From positions 62,001 through 126,000 of the forward strand of contig PHBH01000018.1 in NCBI GenBank assembly GCA_002840535.1: DNA of 64,000 bases, given 5' to 3'. Source of the stretch: Deltaproteobacteria bacterium HGW-Deltaproteobacteria-15 (GTDB lineage: Bacteria > Desulfobacterota > DSM-4660 > Desulfatiglandales > HGW-15). A program made the position numbers and the translations under genes. Shown one piece after another: positions 1-15,789 of this stretch (position 1 is its first letter; every line of letters starts with the position of its first letter). The notes under the pieces were generated by a model. It was not told the DNA's origin and made no database searches. It was given only the letters and a program-made list of their open reading frames with translations.

Positions 1-1
1 T

Positions 2-1879
2 GAGGAGAAATGGGACAGGCACCGTTTCGAATTGAAGCTGGTGAACCCGGCGAATAAGAGGAAATTCGACGTCATCGTGGTGGGAACAGGCCTTGCCGGG
101 GCATCGGCATCCGCCAGTCTTGCGGAGCTCGGGTATAACGTCAAGACGTTCTGTATCCAGGACAGTCCCCGTCGCGCTCACAGCATTGCGGCCCAGGGAG
201 GGATCAATGCCGCAAAAAACTACAGGGGTGACGGAGACAGCATTCGGCGTCTCTTCTACGATACCATCAAGGGGGGCGATTTTCGCGCAAGGGAGGCGAA
301 TGTCTACCGGCTGGCCCAGGTCAGCAACAGCATCATCGACCTCTGCGTCGCCCAAGGCATCCCGTTCGCCCGTGAATACGGCGGACAGCTTGCCAACCGC
401 TCCTTCGGCGGCGCCCAGGTCGAGAGAACCTTTTATGCGCGGGGGCAGACGGGACAGCAGCTTCTGCTCGGTGCTTACAGCGCAATGATGCGCCAGATCC
501 ATGCAGGAAAGGTCAAGATATTCCCCCGCCGCGAGATGCTCGATCTGGTCCTGGTCAACGGGGCCGCCAGGGGGATCGTTGCCCGCAATCTCGTCACCGG
601 CTATATCGAGCACCATGCTGCGCATGCAGTTATTCTTGCGACCGGCGGGTACGGGAACGTCTTTTTTCTCTCCACCAACGGCATGAGCGGAAACGTGAGC
701 GCAGCGTGGAGGGCGCACAAAAAGGGAGCTCTTTTTGCTAATCCGGCTTTCACCCAGATTCATCCCACCTGCATCCCGGTCCACGGCGCTTTCCAGTCCA
801 AGCTGACCCTCATGAGCGAAAGCCTCCGGAACGACGGCAGAGTATGGGTCCCCAGGACGTCAGGGGACAAGAGGGCTCCACACGATATCCCTGAAGCCGA
901 CAGGGATTACTATCTCGAAAGAAAGTATCCGAGCTTCGGGAACCTGGTGCCTCGCGACGTGGCATCCAGAAATGCCAAAGAGGTCTGCGACCAGGGAAAG
1001 GGCGTCGGGCCCACGGGATTTGCGGTTTATCTGGACTTTCAGGATGCCATTCGGAAGGACGGCGTCGAGGCGATCAAGCGCAAGTACGGCAATCTCTTCC
1101 AGATGTACGAGCGCATTACCGGGGAGAACCCCTACGAAGCGCCGATGATGATCTACCCCGCAGTCCACTATGCCATGGGCGGCCTGTGGGTGGACTACAA
1201 TCTGATGAGCACCATTCCGGGGCTGTTTGTGCTCGGCGAGGCGAATTTTTCCGACCACGGCGCCAACAGGTTGGGGGCCAGCGCCCTGATGCAGGGGCTG
1301 GCGGACGGGTATTTCGTGATCCCCTACACGCTCGGAGGGTACATTGCCGGCCAGCGACTTCCGGAGGTCCGGGAAGATCACCCCGCCTTTCGGGAGAGTG
1401 CCAGGGAATCCGGTGAAAGGCTTCACAAGCTTCTCTCCAGGAAGGGCAAACAGACGGTTTCCGATTTCCACCGCGAGCTGGGCAGTGTGTTGTGGGAACA
1501 TTGCGGCATGGCCAGGACCGAGTCCGGACTTCTCAAGGCCAAAGCGAGAATTCCCGAGATCCGGGCCCAGTTCTGGGACAATGTGAATGTCCCGGGGTCG
1601 GCCGCGGAATTGAACCAGAGTCTTGAAAGGGCAAATCGGGTCTCCGATTTTCTGGAATTTGCCGAATTGCTGGTGGAAGACGCGCTCTCCAGGGAAGAGT
1701 CTTGCGGGTGCCACTTCAATGAAGCCTTTCAAACCGAGGACCATGAAGCCAGAAGAAACGACGAAACCTGCTGCTATGTCTCCGCATGGGAGTTCCAGGG
1801 GGTAGGAAAGCCCGCCACACTGCACAAAGAGCCTCTGGTTTTCGAAAATGTCACCCTCGCGCAAAGGAGCTACAAATGA
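2..1879 (+). CDS. sdhA: Succinate dehydrogenase/fumarate reductase flavoprotein subunit (5' end cut by window edge)
   Basis: Flavoprotein that interconverts succinate and fumarate in a membrane-bound complex with the iron-sulfur subunit encoded just downstream. Visible: Rossmann motif [19 protein letters not shown], the AHSIAAQGG segment around the His that binds FAD covalently, [10 protein letters not shown] in the active site, and [17 protein letters not shown] near the C-terminus. About 625 codons are in the window. A TTG at 32 could be read as a start, but the same frame is open back to base 2 and encodes [10 protein letters not shown], which resembles family N-terminal sequence. The true start therefore lies before the window. 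The long C-terminus with Cys residues (ESCGCHF, DETCCY) and the lack of sdhD suggest the menaquinone-linked, B-type enzyme with a single cytochrome b; that subunit should be upstream. The stop overlaps sdhB (ATGA). Confidence 0.93.
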   Translation, partial: EEKWDRHRFELKLVNPANKRKFDVIVVGTGLAGASASASLAELGYNVKTFCIQDSPRRAHSIAAQGGINAAKNYRGDGDSIRRLFYDTIKGGDFRAREANVYRLAQVSNSIIDLCVAQGIPFAREYGGQLANRSFGGAQVERTFYARGQTGQQLLLGAYSAMMRQIHAGKVKIFPRREMLDLVLVNGAARGIVARNLVTGYIEHHAAHAVILATGGYGNVFFLSTNGMSGNVSAAWRAHKKGALFANPAFTQIHPTCIPVHGAFQSKLTLMSESLRNDGRVWVPRTSGDKRAPHDIPEADRDYYLERKYPSFGNLVPRDVASRNAKEVCDQGKGVGPTGFAVYLDFQDAIRKDGVEAIKRKYGNLFQMYERITGENPYEAPMMIYPAVHYAMGGLWVDYNLMSTIPGLFVLGEANFSDHGANRLGASALMQGLADGYFVIPYTLGGYIAGQRLPEVREDHPAFRESARESGERLHKLLSRKGKQTVSDFHRELGSVLWEHCGMARTESGLLKAKARIPEIRAQFWDNVNVPGSAAELNQSLERANRVSDFLEFAELLVEDALSREESCGCHFNEAFQTEDHEARRNDETCCYVSAWEFQGVGKPATLHKEPLVFENVTLAQRSYK

Positions 1880-2640
1880 GCAAGACAATCACCCTTTCCC
1901 TGAAAATATGGAGGCAAAACGGTCCTGAGGACAAGGGTCATTTCGAATTCTATGAGGCGAAAGACATCTCCACGGACATGTCTTTCCTGGAGATGCTCGA
2001 TGTGGTCAATGAAAACCTCACGCTGGAAGGCCGCGAGCCGGTTGCGTTCGATCACGACTGCCGCGAAGGGATTTGCGGGAGTTGCGGAACCGTGGTGAAC
2101 GGCATTGCCCATGGGCCGGAGAAAGGCACTACCCTCTGTCAGCTTCACATGCGCCATTTCCAGGATGGATCGACCCTGGTGATCGAACCGTGGCGCGCCC
2201 GCCCCTTCAAGCCTGTCAAGGACCTGATCGTGGATCGGAGCGCCCTGGATGAGCTTATCCAGGCCGGGGGATTCATTTCAGTGAGCACGGGCCAGGCTCC
2301 GGAGGCGAATTCAATTCCCGTACCGGCGGAAAAGGCCGAGCTGGCGATGGATGCAGCCGCCTGCATCGGATGCGGAGCCTGTATTGCGGCCTGCCCCAAT
2401 GCTTGCGCCATGCTCTTCGTGTCGGCCAAGGTATCTCATCTTGCCCTTCTGCCCCAGGGACAGCCCGAAGCGGCGAAAAGGGCCCTTTCCATGCTGAGAA
2501 AGATGGATGAACTGGGATTTGGAAGTTGCGGCAACAAGGCCGAGTGCGAGGCCGTGTGCCCCAAAGAGATTTCCCTTCGCAACATTGCGCGGTTCAATCG
2601 CGAATTTCTGAAGGCGACGTTTGGATCCTCGGAGGAGTGA
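1876..2640 (+). CDS. sdhB: Succinate dehydrogenase/fumarate reductase iron-sulfur subunit
   Basis: 254-residue electron-transfer subunit that passes electrons between FAD of SdhA and the quinone site. It has an N-terminal plant-type ferredoxin domain with [10 protein letters not shown] and a following Cys (about residues 57-80) for the 2Fe-2S cluster. A C-terminal domain carries [13 protein letters not shown] and [15 protein letters not shown] for the 4Fe-4S and 3Fe-4S clusters. The ATG at 1876 overlaps the sdhA stop by four bases, with AAAGGAG just upstream. This start gives the usual family length; an in-frame start at 1786 would only add shadow residues from sdhA. In a propionate or fatty-acid oxidiser this complex runs succinate to fumarate against an unfavourable potential with menaquinone. 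In fermenters it runs as fumarate reductase. The sequence alone does not fix the direction. Confidence 0.95.
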   Translation: MSKTITLSLKIWRQNGPEDKGHFEFYEAKDISTDMSFLEMLDVVNENLTLEGREPVAFDHDCREGICGSCGTVVNGIAHGPEKGTTLCQLHMRHFQDGSTLVIEPWRARPFKPVKDLIVDRSALDELIQAGGFISVSTGQAPEANSIPVPAEKAELAMDAAACIGCGACIAACPNACAMLFVSAKVSHLALLPQGQPEAAKRALSMLRKMDELGFGSCGNKAECEAVCPKEISLRNIARFNREFLKATFGSSEE

Positions 2641-2662
2641 AACAGTTTGGTAGCTGAAAAGC

Positions 2663-2695
2663 GATGGGTTTCGCTTCGCTCTACCCATCCTACGC
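2663..2695 (+). repeat. Dispersed palindromic repeat, GATGGGT...ACCCATC type, copy 1
   Basis: A 33-base sequence beginning GATGGGTTTCGCTTCGCT and ending CCATCCTACGC. GATGGGT and ACCCATC form a hairpin. Two further copies lie at 15790-15822 (same strand) and 15944-15976 (opposite strand). It sits between sdhB and mdh and could act as an mRNA stabiliser or a weak terminator. Confidence 0.8.
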
Positions 2696-2725
2696 ACCTA
2701 ACGACCTGGGGATCAATAGGTGAAC

Positions 2726-2760
2726 AATGCTCAATGATCGATGTTCAATGATAAATGACA
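2726..2760 (+). repeat. Short word repeat, TCAATGATAAATG type, in the mdh leader
   Basis: The mdh leader contains near-repeats of CAATG: CAATGCTCAATGATCGATG followed by TTCAATGATAAATGAC, ending just before the AGGAG ribosome site of mdh. It resembles the other intergenic word repeats in the window but is short, so chance is possible. Confidence 0.4.
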
Positions 2761-2773
2761 AAGGAGTATCACC

Positions 2774-3715
2774 ATGAAGAGAAATAAAGTGACGGTTGTG
2801 GGAGCTGGAAATGTGGGCGCAACGGCGGCCATGCGGGTCGCTGAAAAGGAACTTGCGGATGTGGTGCTGCTCGACGTGCTGGAAGGGGTTCCTGCCGGAA
2901 AGGCCCTGGACCTGATGGAAGCGGCCCCTGTTGAAAAACATGACTGCAAGATCCTGGGCTGTACCAATGATTATTCCCAGGCCAAGGATTCGGATATCGT
3001 CATCATCACCGCCGGGATTCCCCGGAAACCCGGCATGAGCCGCGATGATCTTCTTTCGACCAACATGGGGATCATGCAGAAGGTGGTCAAGGAAATCGCC
3101 TCTGTTGCGCCGGATTCGATCCTCATCATCGTCAGCAACCCCCTGGACGCCATGTGCCATGTAGCCTATGACGTAAGCGGCTTTCCCAAACAGAGGGTGC
3201 TGGGCATGGCCGGTGTTCTCGACTCCGCCAGATACCGGGCGTTCATCGCCATGGAACTGGACGTATCGGTGGAGAACGTCCATGCCTTTGTTCTGGGCGG
3301 GCACGGGGATACCATGGTGCCCATCTCCAGATATTCGACCGTGGCCGGCATACCCATTCCCGAACTCATTCCGCCGGACAGGATCAAGATCCTGGAAGAC
3401 AGGACCCGAACAGGGGGAGCCGAGATCGTGAACCTGCTGAAGACCGGCAGCGCGTACTATGCTCCGGCTTCGGCCGCCGTGGAGATGGCTGAAACCATTC
3501 TCAAGGACAAGAAGAAGATCCTTCCCTGCGCCGCTCTGCTCCAGGGAGAATACGGAATCCACGATCTCTTCATCGGGGTCCCGGTGAAGCTCGGTTCAGA
3601 GGGAATCGAGAAGGTGATCGAGATCCGACTGAACGAGGAGGAGAAAAAAGCGCTCCATAGCTCGGCCAACGCGGTGAAGGGTCTTGTGGACGACATCAAG
3701 AGACTCCGCGGCTGA
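2774..3715 (+). CDS. mdh: Malate dehydrogenase (lactate-dehydrogenase-like type)
   Basis: Cytosolic NAD-dependent oxidation of malate to oxaloacetate, next to the enzymes for succinate and fumarate. 313 residues, normal for the LDH-like MDH family. Visible: [20 protein letters not shown] (NAD-binding loop at residues 10-30), [17 protein letters not shown] with substrate-binding Arg residues, VSNPLDAM, and GGHGDTMVP containing the catalytic His. PRKPGMSR in the mobile loop indicates malate rather than lactate specificity. The ATG has an AAGGAG ribosome site. It is separated from sdhB by about 130 bases carrying two repeats, so it may be in a separate or attenuated transcript. Confidence 0.96.
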   Translation: MKRNKVTVVGAGNVGATAAMRVAEKELADVVLLDVLEGVPAGKALDLMEAAPVEKHDCKILGCTNDYSQAKDSDIVIITAGIPRKPGMSRDDLLSTNMGIMQKVVKEIASVAPDSILIIVSNPLDAMCHVAYDVSGFPKQRVLGMAGVLDSARYRAFIAMELDVSVENVHAFVLGGHGDTMVPISRYSTVAGIPIPELIPPDRIKILEDRTRTGGAEIVNLLKTGSAYYAPASAAVEMAETILKDKKKILPCAALLQGEYGIHDLFIGVPVKLGSEGIEKVIEIRLNEEEKKALHSSANAVKGLVDDIKRLRG

Positions 3716-7402
<3,687 letters not shown>

Positions 7403-7408
7403 ACAGTT

Positions 7409-7705
7409 TTTCTGGTTGCTTTAGTTTCTCTGGTTTGTTTGGTTCAGAAGACCAAGCGAATCGGAGAACTGAGAAACTGATGAGGCAGGCAGCCTGCGTC
7501 GTGTCATAGGAATGCTGTGACACGACACAGGATAAGCCATCAATCCATTGTAGTGTCTCAGAGATGCTCTTCACATCTTCGTCATTGCGAACTTGAACCT
7601 GGATTCCCACATTCGCGGGAATGACAGCTCTATGTCAGTATAAAGGTCAGAATAAAGCACCAACTTGGTCAACCAGACAAACCAAACAAACCAGACAAAC
7701 CGAGA
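7409..7705. repeat. Intergenic element with inverted CTGGTTTGTTTGGTT / AACCAGACAAACC word arms
   Basis: The 309-base gap between PFOR and fumarase starts with TCTGGTT, TCTGGTTTGTTTGGTT words (7414-7447) and ends with AACCAGACAAACCAAACAAA and a further CCAGACAAACC (7672-7703). The two arms are reverse complements built from the same short words. The centre holds the GTCATT...AATGAC element listed separately. The same word family recurs at 39239-39376. No gene was seen. Confidence 0.65.
7581..7625. repeat. Small palindromic element GTCATT...AATGAC (dRS3-like core)
   Basis: A 45-base unit whose ends are GTCATT and AATGAC. Inside, ATTCCC (7603) and GGGAAT (to 7622) flank eight bases, the arrangement of the neisserial dRS3 type repeat. 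A related but longer element with GTCATTCC and GGATGAC ends lies at 19863-19987. Confidence 0.5.
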
Positions 7706-7711
7706 ACCGCC

Positions 7712-9322
7712 ATGGCTGAGACTTTCTCTTACCGGGACCCGCTTCCCCTCGGGGAAGACAAGACCGAGTACCGCCTTCTCACCGAGGAGCACGTGAGCAC
7801 GAGCCCTTTCAAGGGCTCGTCTGTCGTCCAGGTCGCCCCACAGGGACTGGCGCTGCTTGCAGAGAGGGCCTTCAAGGACGTCGCTCATCTTCTCAGACCT
7901 TCGCACCTGACCCAGCTCAGAGGAATACTGGATGACCCCGGAGCGTCGTCCAATGACAGGTACGTGGCCCTGGAGATGCTCAAAAACGCGGTCATCTCTG
8001 CCGAAGGAATCCTTCCCATGTGCCAGGACACAGGCACGGCTGTTGTGATCGGGAAAAAGGGGCAGCGGATCTGGACAGGCTATTCCGACGAGGAGGAGCT
8101 CTCCAGGGGCATATTCGCCGCCTACACCAGGAACTACCTTCGCTATTCCCAGATGACCCCGCTTTCCATGTACGAGGAAAAGAACACGGGATGCAATCTG
8201 CCTGCCCAGATCGACATCTATGCCGTTGAAGGCGACTCCTATCGATTCCTTTTCATTGCAAAGGGCGGCGGCTCGGCCAACAAAACCTATCTCTTCCAGG
8301 AAACAAAGGCCCTGCTGAATCCCAACACGCTTATCCCGTTCCTGACTGCAAAGATGAAATCCCTGGGCACCGCAGCCTGCCCCCCCTATCATCTTGCCTT
8401 TGTGGTCGGCGGAACTTCTGTGGAGACCAATCTGAAAACTCTGAAGCTCGCCACTACCGGATACCTCGACGCGCTCCCCGGAGAAGGAGGAGTCGAAGGA
8501 TACGGTTTCCGGGATCGGGAACTTGAAGCGAAGCTTCTGTCGATCTCGCACGAACTTGGGCTGGGGGCTCAGTTCGGCGGCAAACATTTCTGTCTGGACA
8601 TCAAGGTCGTTCGACTGCCGAGGCATGGGGCATCGTGCCCTGTGGGGATGGGAGTAAGCTGCAGCGCCGACCGAAACGTCAAGGGGAAGATCACGGAAGA
8701 AGGCATCTTCCTGGAGAAGCTCGAAACAGACCCCTCCAGGTTTCTGCCTGAACCCTCCTCGGCGCAGGATGAAGCGATAAGGATAGACCTTGACCGGCCC
8801 ATGAAGGAGATCCGGGCGGAACTGAGCAAGTATCCTGTTTCAACCCGACTTTCGCTCAACGGAAAGATGGTCGTGGCAAGAGATATTGCCCATGCAAGAT
8901 TGAAGGAACGGTTGGATCGGGGAGAACCCCTCCCCGGCTATTTCATGGATCATCCCGTCTATTACGCCGGGCCGGCCAAACAACCCCCGGGATACCCTTC
9001 CGGTTCCATGGGTCCGACAACGGCCGGCAGGATGGACGCTTACGTCCCCATTTTCCAGCAAAGGTCCGCATCCATGGTCATGCTGGCCAAAGGGAACCGT
9101 TCAGCCGTTGTCAAGGAATCCTGCAAGGAGTACGGAGGATTCTACCTGGGGTCCATAGGAGGGCCTGCAGCACGGTTGGCAAAGGAGTGCATCACCAGTG
9201 TCGAACTGCTGGAGTACCCGGAGCTCGGCATGGAGGCGATCTATCTGATCACTGTGAAAGACTTCCCCGCCTTCATCATCATCGATGACAAAGGAAACGA
9301 CTTCTTCGAAGGGCTCATATAA
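7712..9322 (+). CDS. Fumarate hydratase, class I (oxygen-sensitive Fe-S type)
   Basis: Cytosolic 4Fe-4S hydro-lyase converting fumarate and malate. 536 residues, the full-length fused class I form (alpha and beta domains in one chain). Visible: [13 protein letters not shown] with a cluster Cys (about residue 103), [13 protein letters not shown] with a second, and [20 protein letters not shown] with a third around residues 294-308. The C-terminal beta domain has [15 protein letters not shown], the G-PTT-RMD family signature, and KGNRS. The ATG at 7712 follows directly on the word repeat; the nearest purine-rich stretch is ACCGAGAACCGCC, a weak ribosome site. It completes the succinate-fumarate-malate-oxaloacetate set encoded upstream on the same strand. 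Confidence 0.95.
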   Translation: MAETFSYRDPLPLGEDKTEYRLLTEEHVSTSPFKGSSVVQVAPQGLALLAERAFKDVAHLLRPSHLTQLRGILDDPGASSNDRYVALEMLKNAVISAEGILPMCQDTGTAVVIGKKGQRIWTGYSDEEELSRGIFAAYTRNYLRYSQMTPLSMYEEKNTGCNLPAQIDIYAVEGDSYRFLFIAKGGGSANKTYLFQETKALLNPNTLIPFLTAKMKSLGTAACPPYHLAFVVGGTSVETNLKTLKLATTGYLDALPGEGGVEGYGFRDRELEAKLLSISHELGLGAQFGGKHFCLDIKVVRLPRHGASCPVGMGVSCSADRNVKGKITEEGIFLEKLETDPSRFLPEPSSAQDEAIRIDLDRPMKEIRAELSKYPVSTRLSLNGKMVVARDIAHARLKERLDRGEPLPGYFMDHPVYYAGPAKQPPGYPSGSMGPTTAGRMDAYVPIFQQRSASMVMLAKGNRSAVVKESCKEYGGFYLGSIGGPAARLAKECITSVELLEYPELGMEAIYLITVKDFPAFIIIDDKGNDFFEGLI

Positions 9323-9324
9323 GA

Positions 9325-9475
9325 AAGTCGGAATTCGGAAGGGGGAAGTAAGAAGAAAAAGTCGGAAGGCGGAGTTCGGAAGGCGGAAGTAAGAAGAAAG
9401 AAGGATCATATTCCCCATTTTCCGCCACTTCCCCGTTCCGCCTTTCTACTTCCGACTTCCGAATTTCTTTATTGA
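9325..9475. repeat. Intergenic word-repeat hairpin, GGAAGTCGGAAG type
   Basis: A purine-rich arm (9325-9405) made of GTCGGAA, TTCGGAAGG, GGCGGAAG and AAGTAAGAAG words is followed by a pyrimidine-rich arm (about 9413-9471) with CTTCCGACTTCCGAATTTC and TTCCGCC. The arms are approximately complementary, so the transcript could fold into a long imperfect hairpin. It lies between fumarase and the reductase gene and may separate their transcripts. Confidence 0.65.
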
Positions 9476-9554
9476 CAGCCTTTTACAAAAGCGACTATGT
9501 ACCGAAAATGTGATGGACAGGCGTTTCCAATCCTTTTTTCACCGGGAGGGACCC

Positions 9555-11474
9555 ATGCTTGAAAATCTGTTTTCGCCGTTCCGAATCAAGTCCTGCCAGC
9601 TCAACAGCAGAATTGTGATGCCGCCACTCGCCTCTTTTCTCATCGAGGATGACGGCTCGGTAACCGACAAGACCATCGAACATTACAGGAAACGCGCTTC
9701 CGGCGGTCCCGCGATGGTGATGGTTGAGGCCCATGCTACTTCGCCCGAAGGGGTCGTCTCCAGCCATCAGGCCAGGATTTGTGATGACCGATACATCGAG
9801 GGACTGTCCAGGATTTCCTCGGTCATCCGCTCTGAAGGGGCTGTGCCCGCCATTCAACTCCATCATGCGGGCAGGCAGACATCCATCAAAGTCATCAAGA
9901 GAAAGCCTCTTGCCCCGTCCAATCTCCCCTGCCCTGCCATCAAGGGGGAAGTCGAGCCGCTCTCGAAATCAGAGATTCAAAGGATCGTCCATGATTTTGG
10001 AGACTCTGCCTCGAGAGCTCTTCAGGCAGGATTCCAGCTGATCGAGATCCATGGAGCGCATGGTTATCTCCTCAATCAGTTCCTTTCGAGGTTCTCAAAC
10101 GATCGGACCGACGAGTACGGCGGAAGTCCGGAGGGAAGGTGCCGCTTTTCGATGGAGATCATCCGTGAAATCAGAAAGAGAGTCGGCCCTGATTTCCCAC
10201 TCTCGTTCAAAATCAGCGCCCAGGAGTTTGTTCCCAACGGGCTCACGACAGAGGAGTCGATCGAACTCCTGAGACTGCTCATCCCATGTGGTTTGGACAT
10301 CATTCAAATCTCGGCCGGGAATGACGCCAGTCCTGAATGGATCGCGCAGCCCATGTTCATGGAAAAGGCGTGCCTGGCGGAATCGTCGGGCAAGATCAGG
10401 AAGGCGCTGCAGTTCCCCGTGATGGTGGTAGGCAGGATCAATGATCCCCTGGTCGCAAACGAGATCATCCAGGAAGGAAAGGCGGACCTCGTCTGCATGG
10501 GTCGCGGGCTTCTGGCGGATCCGGAAATGCCCAAAAAAGCCAGAGAGGGACGTATCGAGGATATCCGGACTTGCATCGCATGCAACACCTGCATGGAGTC
10601 GATCTTTCGCAGGGGCCGGGTGGAATGCCTTGTGAACCCCTCCCTTGGCCGCGAACAGCAGATGGCCATCCGTCCCGCCGAGAAATCAAAGAAGGTCATG
10701 GTGATCGGAGGCGGTCCCGGGGGCCTGGAAGCGGCGTGGGTGGCCGCAAGCAGGGGGCACGAGGTTCACCTCTTCGAGAGACAGTCCCAACTCGGGGGAC
10801 AGCTGAACATGGGCAGCCTGACAAAGTACAAAAAGGAACTCCTCACGCTTATCAGGTATCAGACCAGGCAGGCTGAGAAATTCGGGGTAAAACTCCACCT
10901 CAATTCCGATGTCACTCCCGATCTGGTCAAGGAAGTAAAACCTGACGTGGTGATCCTTTCCACCGGTTCCACGCCGGTGAAACCCCATGTGCCCGGGATC
11001 GAGAAGGCCATCGTCCGTATGCTGCCCGACATCCTGAATGGAAAAAAGCCGACCAGGAAGAAGACGATTATCCTGGGAGGAGGGGCCACGGGATGCGAAG
11101 TGGCGCATTACCTGGGGGATCATCAATGCGACGTCACCATCATCGAGCAGCTCCCTAAGGTCGCCGAACAACTGGAGTCCATCACGAGAAAAGTTCTTCT
11201 GAAAGAGCTAAGGGAGAGGAAGATCCGGATCCTGACCTCATGCAGGCTCTCCAGAGTCGAAGATCACGGCGTCTTTGTCACGGATCAACAGGGGGCCGAA
11301 ACATTTCTGGAAGCCGACGCCGTGGTCATTGCAGTCGGGAGCCGTCCCGACAATTCGCTTTACGATTCCATCCTCTCCATGGGACTGCCTGTTCATCGGG
11401 TCGGAGACTGTGTGGAGCCGAGGAGTGCAAAGACCGCGATACTGGAAGGAGCTATTGCCGGCCGTGAAATCTGA
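9555..11474 (+). CDS. NADH:flavin oxidoreductase / 2,4-dienoyl-CoA reductase-type enzyme (FMN, 4Fe-4S, FAD)
   Basis: 639-residue member of the old-yellow-enzyme family with iron-sulfur cluster, like 2,4-dienoyl-CoA reductase and 2-enoate reductase. Residues 1-340 form the FMN barrel (LENLFSPFRIKSCQLNSRIV at the start, GAHGYLLNQFLSRFSNDRTD active-site segment, and MGRGLLADPE). CIACNTCMESIF plus a later Cys in RVECLVNP binds the cluster. Then come an FAD motif VIGGGPGGLEAAWVAASRG and an NAD motif ILGGGATGCEVAHYLGD. The ATG at 9555 has GGGAGGG four bases before it; an upstream in-frame ATG at 9510 lacks a ribosome site. The substrate is unknown. A role in reducing unsaturated acyl-CoA or enoates fits the neighbouring fatty-acid genes, but that is inference. 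Confidence 0.88.
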   Translation: MLENLFSPFRIKSCQLNSRIVMPPLASFLIEDDGSVTDKTIEHYRKRASGGPAMVMVEAHATSPEGVVSSHQARICDDRYIEGLSRISSVIRSEGAVPAIQLHHAGRQTSIKVIKRKPLAPSNLPCPAIKGEVEPLSKSEIQRIVHDFGDSASRALQAGFQLIEIHGAHGYLLNQFLSRFSNDRTDEYGGSPEGRCRFSMEIIREIRKRVGPDFPLSFKISAQEFVPNGLTTEESIELLRLLIPCGLDIIQISAGNDASPEWIAQPMFMEKACLAESSGKIRKALQFPVMVVGRINDPLVANEIIQEGKADLVCMGRGLLADPEMPKKAREGRIEDIRTCIACNTCMESIFRRGRVECLVNPSLGREQQMAIRPAEKSKKVMVIGGGPGGLEAAWVAASRGHEVHLFERQSQLGGQLNMGSLTKYKKELLTLIRYQTRQAEKFGVKLHLNSDVTPDLVKEVKPDVVILSTGSTPVKPHVPGIEKAIVRMLPDILNGKKPTRKKTIILGGGATGCEVAHYLGDHQCDVTIIEQLPKVAEQLESITRKVLLKELRERKIRILTSCRLSRVEDHGVFVTDQQGAETFLEADAVVIAVGSRPDNSLYDSILSMGLPVHRVGDCVEPRSAKTAILEGAIAGREI

Positions 11475-11503
11475 GAATTCTTCTCTCACAGAGCGCACAG
11501 AGA

Positions 11504-11552
11504 CCTGAAACAGTCCGCCTGATCGTTGACCGATCAGGCGGACTGTTTCAGG
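11504..11552. terminator. Strong bidirectional terminator hairpin
   Basis: A perfect 22-base-pair stem (11504-11525 with 11531-11552) and a five-base loop TTGAC lie between the convergent reductase and KdnB-like genes. The T-tract downstream on the + strand is weak (ACTTTCTAT). The exceptionally long perfect stem could also be an RNase III or silencing structure. Confidence 0.75.
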
Positions 11553-11604
11553 ACTTTCTATATGCCTCTGCGGGCTCGATCGCAGCGGGCGAGAGAAACT
11601 TTTC

Positions 11605-13576
<1,972 letters not shown>

Positions 13577-13769
13577 CTTGAAACTTACCTCCTGAAGTAC
13601 TTCTTTTTGTGCGCATTCTACCACAATCCGGCCTGGCAGTCACTCACAGTTTACTTGCGGCAGGCTGTTTTGGGCAGACAACCGCTTGTTTTAACTTGCG
13701 TTGATGTTGAATCTGATGCTAATTTTCAATACGCATTTCCCATTCCACACCTTATCGGGGCCTGCATTA

Positions 13770-14927
13770 ATGAAACTGCTGCTCACTCTTTTTTTCATTC
13801 TCCTGCAAGGATTTCCTGAAGCGAGCGGGGCGGCTGCTTTTGAAAAAGCCGACCAGGATATAATTCGCGGCATTGAGCTCCTGTACGACGGAGAGACTGA
13901 CAAGGCCGAGGATGTATTTCGCAGTGTCCTTGCCAAGAAACCGCAGGACCCCGCGGGATACTTCTATATGGCAATGGTGACATGGTCCAGGCTCGCGACC
14001 GGTTTCTGGTCGCGCGAGATGGTTCAGCAGTACATTGAGCGGATCGACAGGACAATCTCGGTTGCAAGAGCAGTAGTACAGGATGGGAATCCGGACTCCT
14101 TCACCTACTTTTTTCTGGGAGGCGCTCTGGGCTTCAAAGGGAGATTCTACCTGATGGAGCGCAAATGGCTTTCCTCCTTTAACCTCGCCTCGGATGCGGT
14201 TGAGGCTTTGAAGGTATGCAGCAGCATGGATCCTTCCAACAAGGATGTCCTGCTCGGCCTTGGCATATTCGACTACTACACGGCAAAGCTTTCAGGGGTT
14301 ATGAAATTCCTCACTTTTCTTCTTGTCCATAGAGGGGATCGGGAAGAAGGGTTGCGAAAACTCAATCAGGCCGCACAGGAGGCCACCTATTCATCGTTCG
14401 AAGCAAAGAGCGTGCTTCTCCACATCTATCTTTACCTGGAAGATGACCGCCATAAAGCCCTGCTCCTTGCGAGAGAACTCGCGACACGGTTCCAAAGAAG
14501 CAGGTTTTTCAAATATCTTGAAGGAGTAGCTTGCGTCCGTCTGGACAGGGATGACGAATACAGGGAGGTGGCTGCGGCAATGCGTGCTTCAGCGGAGAGG
14601 GCGGATTCGGGAATGAAGGCCGCCCTTTGGATCCGGCAGTCCCTCTACCTGGATGCCACCCATGACCTGTTCCGGGGGAATCATAAAGAGGCAAGGCGGA
14701 AACTTGACGCGATCCTCTCCATGCAGGATCCGGTAAACGATCCACTGATGATCGCTTACCCCTTGTTGAAAAAAGGGGTGAGCTATGATCTGGAAGGCGC
14801 CAGAAAGACGGCTCTCGGCTACTATGAACAGGTCATGAGCATGGAAAACGGAGCAGGCGCCCAGTTTCTTGCCGAGAAATTCATAAAAAAGCCGGCGCTC
14901 AAAAACGATCCCTTCATAGGGTACTGA
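13770..14927 (+). CDS. Secreted TPR-repeat protein, partner of the TatT/TRAP cluster
   Basis: 385 residues from the ATG at 13770, which begins with a cleavable signal peptide (KLLLTLFFILLQGFPEASGA). The remainder is helical with tetratricopeptide-like units, for example around GIELLYDGETDKAEDVFRSV and DPAGYFYMAMVTWSRL. It is a predicted periplasmic or exported protein. The gene is separated from the TatT lipoprotein by a single base, so the two are translationally coupled and then followed by a TRAP transporter. A scaffold or ligand-delivery role with that transporter is inferred. The longer frame to 13701 adds residues ahead of the signal peptide and is unlikely. Confidence 0.7.
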   Translation: MKLLLTLFFILLQGFPEASGAAAFEKADQDIIRGIELLYDGETDKAEDVFRSVLAKKPQDPAGYFYMAMVTWSRLATGFWSREMVQQYIERIDRTISVARAVVQDGNPDSFTYFFLGGALGFKGRFYLMERKWLSSFNLASDAVEALKVCSSMDPSNKDVLLGLGIFDYYTAKLSGVMKFLTFLLVHRGDREEGLRKLNQAAQEATYSSFEAKSVLLHIYLYLEDDRHKALLLARELATRFQRSRFFKYLEGVACVRLDRDDEYREVAAAMRASAERADSGMKAALWIRQSLYLDATHDLFRGNHKEARRKLDAILSMQDPVNDPLMIAYPLLKKGVSYDLEGARKTALGYYEQVMSMENGAGAQFLAEKFIKKPALKNDPFIGY

Positions 14928-14928
14928 G

Positions 14929-15780
14929 ATGAAGCGAATTGCAGCCTTATTGATCACGGCACTCTTGTTAATCTTCCCCTCCGGCTGCGCACGGGTTGCT
15001 TTGAGATGGAGCCATCCCGTGGTTCAAAACATGACGCATTCCATCTTTGAGGAATGTGACCTTCAACTGGCAAGAGAAGCCATCCCGGGAAATCTCAAGA
15101 TTCTGGAAGGACTCGCAAAGACCGATCCTCACAATCGGGACATCCTCTCGGCCCTGTCAATGGGATTTTCCGGGTATGCTCTTCTCTTTGTCGAGGAGGA
15201 TGATCCCGACAGGGCTTCGGGACTGTACATTCGTTCCAGGGATTACGCGCTTCGTGCACTCGGCGCCAAAGGCGATGCGAAGGGTCAATACGGTAACGTC
15301 GAAGTACCCGGCGGCAAGGATCAAGAGGATTTGCAGCCGCTCTTCTGGGCGGCCTTTGCCTGGAATGCATGGATCAATCTCAACCTCGACAAGCCGGAGG
15401 CCGTTGCGCAAATCGGGAAATCTCAACCCTTCCTGGAAAAGGTCCTCGCCATGGACAGCACCTATTTTCACGGTCTCCCGGCGATCCTGCAGGGGTCAAT
15501 GCTTTCGGCCATACCTGCTCTTCTGGGCGGTGACAATGAAAAGGCCAAAACCTTTTTCCTGAAGGGAATCGAGGAAAGCGGAGGGAGATTTTTCCCGGCC
15601 CCGTATTACTATGCGAGGTACTATGCCGTGGCCACACAGGACAGAGATCTCTTTGGCAAGCTTCTCCAACAGATCGTGCGCAGCGATCCTCAAGAGCTCA
15701 AGGAGGTATGCCTGATCAACAAGGTGTTCCAACAAAAAGCGGCAAAGTTGTTGGCGCAGGAAGACGAGTTGTTCTTCTGA
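14929..15780 (+). CDS. TatT-type TPR lipoprotein associated with a TRAP transporter
   Basis: 283-residue lipoprotein. LLITALLLIFPSGCA is a lipobox with the lipidated Cys at about residue 20. The mature part is helical and resembles TatT (first characterised as Treponema pallidum Tp0956), a trimeric TPR protein that docks with the periplasmic binding protein TatP of TPAT-type TRAP transporters. The family segment FWAAFAWNAWINLNLDKPEA and ARYYAVATQDRDLFGKLL are visible. The downstream genes encode the matching DctP-like protein and DctQM. The ATG starts one base after the stop of the preceding TPR gene. TatT is proposed to bind hydrophobic ligands, which would suit uptake of organic acids. Confidence 0.85.
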   Translation: MKRIAALLITALLLIFPSGCARVALRWSHPVVQNMTHSIFEECDLQLAREAIPGNLKILEGLAKTDPHNRDILSALSMGFSGYALLFVEEDDPDRASGLYIRSRDYALRALGAKGDAKGQYGNVEVPGGKDQEDLQPLFWAAFAWNAWINLNLDKPEAVAQIGKSQPFLEKVLAMDSTYFHGLPAILQGSMLSAIPALLGGDNEKAKTFFLKGIEESGGRFFPAPYYYARYYAVATQDRDLFGKLLQQIVRSDPQELKEVCLINKVFQQKAAKLLAQEDELFF

Positions 15781-15789
15781 CAAAAGTCT

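Noticed and set aside
32..1879. TTG at 32 as the start of sdhA
   Set aside because: The same frame continues to base 2 and encodes family N-terminal residues ([10 protein letters not shown]), so the gene starts before the window.
860..1888. Minus-strand open frame of 342 codons
   Set aside because: Antisense to sdhA; residues show no family and it would overlap the sdhB start.
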